Shown: one piece after another, positions 13,625 to 15,654 of the stretch | How positions within the stretch are numbered: position 1 is the first letter of the stretch | Layout: each line of letters opens with the position of its first letter | NCBI GenBank assembly: GCA_947623215.1 | Contig: CANQGN010000014.1 | Coordinates: forward strand, 1 to 15,654 | Direction: 5' to 3' | DNA from: an uncultured Clostridia bacterium | GTDB lineage: Bacteria > Bacillota > Clostridia > Oscillospirales > Acutalibacteraceae | DNA: 15,654 nucleotides | Made by a program: the position numbers and the translations under genes | The notes under the pieces: model-generated | Seen by the model: only the letters and a program-made list of their open reading frames with translations | Databases searched by the model: none | What the model was told of the DNA's origin: nothing

Positions 13625-14113
13625 GTGCAGCTTACGGTGGGCTCCATAGTAGAGGGCAAGGTGACGGGCATTACCAAATTCGGCGCCTTTGTAGAACTGG
13701 AGGGCGGCCGTTCGGGTATGATTCATATTTCGGAAGTGGCAGACGTTTTTGTCAATGAAATTTCTGACTTTTTAACCGAAGGGCAAACCGTGCGGGTCAA
13801 AATCATCAATATAACCGAAGACGGTAAGATTAGCCTGAGCATTAAAAAGGCCAATCCCCGCCCCGCCCGCCCGCGCGAGGCGGAGGGCGGCACACCGCGC
13901 CCGGCTGCCCGCCCGGCCGCCCGGCCCAAGCCCAAGGCGCAGCCCCAGCCGCCGGTTTTTACCGGCGACCCCGCTATGGACTGGACCCCGACCCGCAGCG
14001 GCAATCCCGCGTTTGAAGATATGCTGCAAAAGTATAAGCAGCGAAGCGAAGAAAAAATGTCGGATATGAAGCGCGGGCAGTCCTCTCGCCGCGGGTATTC
14101 GCGCAAAAAATAA
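13625..14113 (+). CDS. yabR: S1-domain RNA-binding protein YabR
   Basis: The product has 162 residues. One S1/OB-fold RNA-binding domain fills residues 1-75: GSIVEGKVTGITKFGAFVELEGGRSGMIHISEVAD, then VRVKIINITEDGKISLSIKKA. A disordered Pro/Arg/Ala linker follows (about 77-115), then a conserved DWTPTRSGNPAFEDMLQKYKQRSEEKM segment and a basic end that may add RNA affinity. B. subtilis YabR is a general-stress-type RNA-binding protein of unclear targets. The start is GTG 13625 behind AGGGGGT. It probably shares the divIC transcript, with a 33-base gap. GC-rich hairpins follow the stop. Confidence 0.93.
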   Translation: MQLTVGSIVEGKVTGITKFGAFVELEGGRSGMIHISEVADVFVNEISDFLTEGQTVRVKIINITEDGKISLSIKKANPRPARPREAEGGTPRPAARPAARPKPKAQPQPPVFTGDPAMDWTPTRSGNPAFEDMLQKYKQRSEEKMSDMKRGQSSRRGYSRKK

Positions 14114-14152
14114 CGGGCGGCTTGCTCGCTCGCCCGTCATCTTTCGGTTCGT

Positions 14153-14203
14153 CCCCCCGGCCGGGCGGTTGCGCCTGCCTGCCGGGGGGCGGCTGCGTTT
14201 TTT
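14153..14203 (+). terminator. Probable terminator after yabR
   Basis: A 9-pair stem, CCCCCCGGC (14153-14161) with GCCGGGGGG (14181-14189), precedes a T6 run at 14198-14203. The 8-base gap between stem and T-run is atypical. A smaller ACGGGCG/CGCCCGT hairpin (14113-14137) overlaps the yabR stop and may assist. Confidence 0.55.
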
Positions 14204-14218
14204 ACTTTACCTTAGCGG

Positions 14219-14467
14219 TTAGCAGCCGGTGCAGTATTTTTGTTTTACGGTGTTAATCTGCCCTTGCTCGGCCGCCTCGGGCGCGTACCAGCCCCTGGCG
14301 CTCATTTTGCCGTACAGGGCGCCTTGCATACCCAGCGAATCGTTTAACGCGCTGCTGAAGGTCTGGTGCACGTTGGCGGTAGAAGATTCAATGGCGCCGT
14401 GCATATACAAATCGCACACGCCCTTCTCCAGCAGCAGAAGATTTTCCATAATGGATCGATCGTCCAT
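14219..14467 (-). CDS. CotF-like spore coat protein
   Basis: The product has 82 residues and is nearly all helical: MENLLLLEKGVCDLYMHGAIESSTANVHQTFSSALNDSLGMQGALYGKMSARGWY, then PEAAEQGQINTVKQKY. This is the coat F / ferritin-like helical pattern of small clostridial coat proteins, with the typical Met-x-x-x-Gly-Trp-Tyr end of a helix. It would be deposited on the spore surface by the mother cell. ATG 14467 follows AAGGAGG. A second ATG six codons inside also aligns with the family core. It lies downstream of another small helical protein on the same strand, separated by a hairpin-rich spacer. No clear promoter of its own is visible. Confidence 0.8.
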   Translation of the reverse strand: MDDRSIMENLLLLEKGVCDLYMHGAIESSTANVHQTFSSALNDSLGMQGALYGKMSARGWYAPEAAEQGQINTVKQKYCTGC

Positions 14468-14518
14468 TTTCGCTTCCTCCTTCTTTCATTTTGGTTTGCA
14501 CCCGGTAGGGACGAGTCG

Positions 14519-14643
14519 GTTTAGGAAAGCAAAATCTCAGATTTTGTCTTCCTAAACTGCGCCGCACCCGAAATCGAGGCATTTTTTCGTCAGGGTGCGG
14601 TCGCTCCCACGCAGCCGTACTTTGTGTACGGCAAGTGGGGCGA
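14519..14643. repeat. Array of three adjacent hairpins between two coat-type genes
   Basis: Three inverted repeats occupy most of a 239-base gene-free stretch. The first is TTTAGGAA with an inner CAAAATC, triloop TCA, GATTTTG and TTCCTAAA (14519-14556), about 17 pairs with one mismatch. The second is CCGCACCC (14562-14569) with GGGTGCGG (14593-14600). The third is GCCGTAC-TTTGT-GTACGGC near 14614-14632, extended by CCCAC/GTGGG. Open frames across it are low-complexity Arg/Pro products and look spurious. It resembles a dispersed intergenic element or a structured RNA, and I cannot name it. Confidence 0.6.
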
Positions 14644-14706
14644 ACGCGCAAATGGCGGGAAAAGGGCCGATTGCGGGCGGTTCGGCACTGCCGGGTCAAA
14701 CCAGTG

Positions 14707-14880
14707 TTACAAAAGCCCTAAAAACTGTTGAAACAGCTGCCGGTGGGTCTGCTGCATTTGTTGCAGGCAGGTTTTCAGCTCGCCGTCTTGCAGGGTGTTC
14801 ATGGCCTCGGCGCATTGGGTTTGAAAATACTGTTCGTGGCCCAGCGCGTCTTCAATATACAGCAATTCTTTTGCCGTCAT
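14707..14880 (-). CDS. Short helical protein, probably spore coat-associated
   Basis: The product has 57 residues, MTAKELLYIEDALGHEQYFQTQC, then NTLQDGELKTCLQQMQQTHRQLFQQFLGLL. It looks like a two-helix hairpin with no signal. It resembles the short partner proteins that accompany CotF-like coat proteins in clostridia, as half of a ferritin-like bundle. The start at 14880 is chosen because GGGAGGTG lies 8 bases upstream. A longer frame reaching 14958 would enter the promoter region. Upstream on the minus strand, GCATAT (14923-14928) and CACAATA (14899-14905), 17 bases apart, resemble a forespore sigma-G site. That is weak. Function is inferred from the neighbour. Confidence 0.7.
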   Translation of the reverse strand: MTAKELLYIEDALGHEQYFQTQCAEAMNTLQDGELKTCLQQMQQTHRQLFQQFLGLL

Positions 14881-14968
14881 GGTCTTCACCTCCCATTCTA
14901 TTGTGCAAAGCGCGCCCCCAAAATATGCGCAGCGGCCGCTGGTAAAACCGCTGCACAAAATTTAGTGG

Positions 14969-14997
14969 TTGACAGCCGCCCCAAAAATGAGTACAAT
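14969..14997 (+). promoter_or_regulatory. Strong sigma-A promoter of the DUF1292 gene
   Basis: Consensus TTGACA (14969-14974), a 17-base spacer and TACAAT (14992-14997) lie 31 bases before ATG 15029. A GCAGCGG/CCGCTGC inverted repeat (14929-14954) lies just upstream, between this promoter and the divergent coat-type gene. Confidence 0.88.
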
Positions 14998-15028
14998 AAC
15001 GGTAGCGACAGATGGAGGGATAAACGCG

Positions 15029-15337
15029 ATGGACGAAAAAGAACTGGCCGGTGAAATGCCGGATTTGGTTACGCTGAGCGACGACGAAGGCAACGAGTTT
15101 ACGCTGGAGGTGCTGGACGAAGCGGACGTAGACGACGCCCACTACGTGGCCATGCTGCCGGTTTACGACGACCCGGCCGACGCCTTGAACGACAGCGACC
15201 CGCTGGTGATTATGAAGCAAATCTCAGAAGAAGACGGCGAGTTTTTTGAAGAGATTGAAGACGAAGAAGAGTTTAACCGGATAGCCGACTTTTTTTCCGG
15301 CCGGCTTTCTGAAATTTTTGACATTGAAGACGAATAA
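15029..15337 (+). CDS. DUF1292 / YrzB-like acidic protein
   Basis: The product has 102 residues and is extremely acidic, with runs such as DEKELAGEMPDLVTLSDDEGNEFTLEVLDEADVDDAHY and EEDGEFFEEIEDEEEFNRIADFF. The order is the DUF1292 pattern: a short beta domain with LxDDEGNEFTLEVLD, then YVAMLPVYD, then VIMKQISEEDGEF, then a C-terminal helix. In Bacillus the homologue yrzB sits beside yrrK (ruvX), and its function is unknown. ATG 15029 follows GGAGGG. The consensus promoter implies high constitutive expression. No terminator separates it from the structured RNA downstream. Confidence 0.88.
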   Translation: MDEKELAGEMPDLVTLSDDEGNEFTLEVLDEADVDDAHYVAMLPVYDDPADALNDSDPLVIMKQISEEDGEFFEEIEDEEEFNRIADFFSGRLSEIFDIEDE

Positions 15338-15356
15338 AATAAACCGGTAAGAGTAA

Positions 15357-15557
15357 CACTCCTGCGCTGTGCGCGGACCGCCCCGCTTTTATAACCCTAC
15401 AAGTATTATAAAGGGAATCCGGCTCTTACGGTGGGTTTGCAGGCCTCCCGAACGCAGGTTCGGACGTTGGAAGCACAAAGCCGCAAGGAGGATACCCACC
15501 TGCTGTTTGTGGGCAGGTTATCATGAGCTGGCGTTTTACGGCAGCGCGGGAGTTTTT
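15357..15557 (+). ncRNA. ssrS: Probable 6S RNA (SsrS)
   Basis: About 200 nt fold into one long rod, the size and shape of 6S RNA. The ends pair over 12 bases, ACTCCTGCGCTG (15358-15369) with CAGCGCGGGAGT (15542-15553), one pair being a wobble. The closing stem runs straight into T5, so it doubles as terminator. Further inside, CCGGCTC (15419-15425) pairs with GAGCTGG (15525-15531), GGTGGGT (15430-15436) with ACCCACC (15494-15500), and CCGAAC-GCAG-GTTCGG forms a hairpin. A small CCTGC/GCAGG hairpin (15499-15517) lies on the 3' side, as in 6S central bubbles. 6S RNA binds sigma-A RNA polymerase and mimics an open promoter. No clear -10 is seen, so it may be processed from the DUF1292 transcript. 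Another structured RNA is possible. Confidence 0.6.
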
Positions 15558-15559
15558 GC

Positions 15560-15599
15560 TTGACAAGCGAAGAAAAATAGGGTATAATACCCTTCGCTT
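15560..15599 (+). promoter_or_regulatory. Consensus sigma-A promoter of tRNA-Pro within a palindrome
   Basis: TTGACA (15560-15565), a 17-base spacer and TATAAT (15583-15588) are a perfect consensus. The -10 sits in the palindrome GGGTAT-A-ATACCC (15580-15592). An outer pair, AAGCGAAG (15565-15572) with CTTCGCTT (15592-15599), encloses it. Confidence 0.92.
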
Positions 15600-15607
15600 T
15601 TGAAGTT

Positions 15608-15654
15608 CGAGGCGTGGCTCAGTTTGGTAGAGCGCTGCGTTCGGGACGCAGAGG
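15608..15654 (+). tRNA. tRNA-Pro(CGG), 3' part outside window
   Basis: The acceptor 5' strand CGAGGCG, then a D arm GCTC-AGTTTGGTA-GAGC, then the anticodon arm CTGCG-TTCGGGA-CGCAG are intact. The loop gives anticodon CGG, which reads proline codon CCG. This fits GC-rich coding. The variable loop begins at AGG, where the window ends. A consensus promoter lies 20 bases upstream. Confidence 0.93.

Noticed and set aside
14388..14699. A 103-codon minus-strand frame covering the hairpin array and part of the coat gene
   Set aside because: It overlaps the better-supported CotF-like frame, is Arg-rich, lacks a convincing ribosome site and mostly translates inverted repeats.
15369..15563. A 64-codon frame inside the structured RNA
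   Set aside because: The region pairs end to end as an RNA, and the frame has no Shine-Dalgarno and no recognisable protein pattern.
1..15654. CRISPR array, insertion sequence, prophage or toxin-antitoxin module
   Set aside because: No regularly spaced direct repeats, transposase or integrase motifs, or paired small toxin-like genes were found on either strand.

Overview
This window is part of a GC-rich, spore-forming Clostridia chromosome, most likely Oscillospiraceae/Ruminococcaceae-like. The evidence is the sporulation and division block yabP-yabQ-divIC-yabR, a CotF-like spore coat gene, a glycine riboswitch, consensus sigma-A promoters set in GC-rich DNA, and Firmicutes-type structured RNAs. 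No phage, transposase or CRISPR array is visible. The content is mostly housekeeping, with several accessory or decaying pieces.

Layout. (1) 1-825: the 3' end of an unrecognised gene, then a secreted PepSY-like protein gene interrupted by an in-frame amber codon. (2) 940-1428: a Nim-type flavin-binding protein that ends at a bidirectional terminator. (3) 1488-4062, minus strand: a tightly overlapped three-gene operon of a small PH-like protein, an unrecognised 171-residue protein and a CstA-family transporter. (4) 4094-8427: a divergent promoter region, a single-aptamer glycine riboswitch with its own terminator, an AGCS Na+/alanine-glycine symporter, and a UvrA-like ABC ATPase that lacks the UvrB-binding domain. 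(5) 8506-9622, minus strand: an aldo/keto reductase with a C-terminal ferredoxin-like region, broken by a frameshift inside its first Fe-S motif.

(6) 9742-12382: a promoter and operon of a YfbR-type 5'-deoxynucleotidase, a divergent thymidylate synthase, and a membrane-anchored FKBP/trigger-factor-like foldase. (7) 12510-14113: yabP, yabQ, divIC and yabR in the order known from Bacillus. divIC has its own vegetative promoter lying across the end of yabQ. (8) 14219-14880, minus strand: two short helical proteins, one CotF-like, separated by about 130 bases of consecutive hairpins. (9) 14969-15654: a strong promoter and a DUF1292/YrzB-like acidic protein, a roughly 200-nt rod-shaped RNA that I read as 6S RNA, and a consensus promoter driving a tRNA-Pro(CGG) cut by the window edge.

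The genes form several functional groups. Glycine or alanine uptake under riboswitch control sits back to back with a CstA importer (peptide or pyruvate). The YfbR-ThyA pair handles deoxynucleoside monophosphates. The yab/divIC block links sporulation to septation. The least expected signals are the apparently OFF-acting singlet glycine riboswitch, the CstA-linked pair of small proteins, the hairpin array between the coat genes, and two nonfunctional-looking genes (amber stop and frameshift) that could be real decay or sequence errors.
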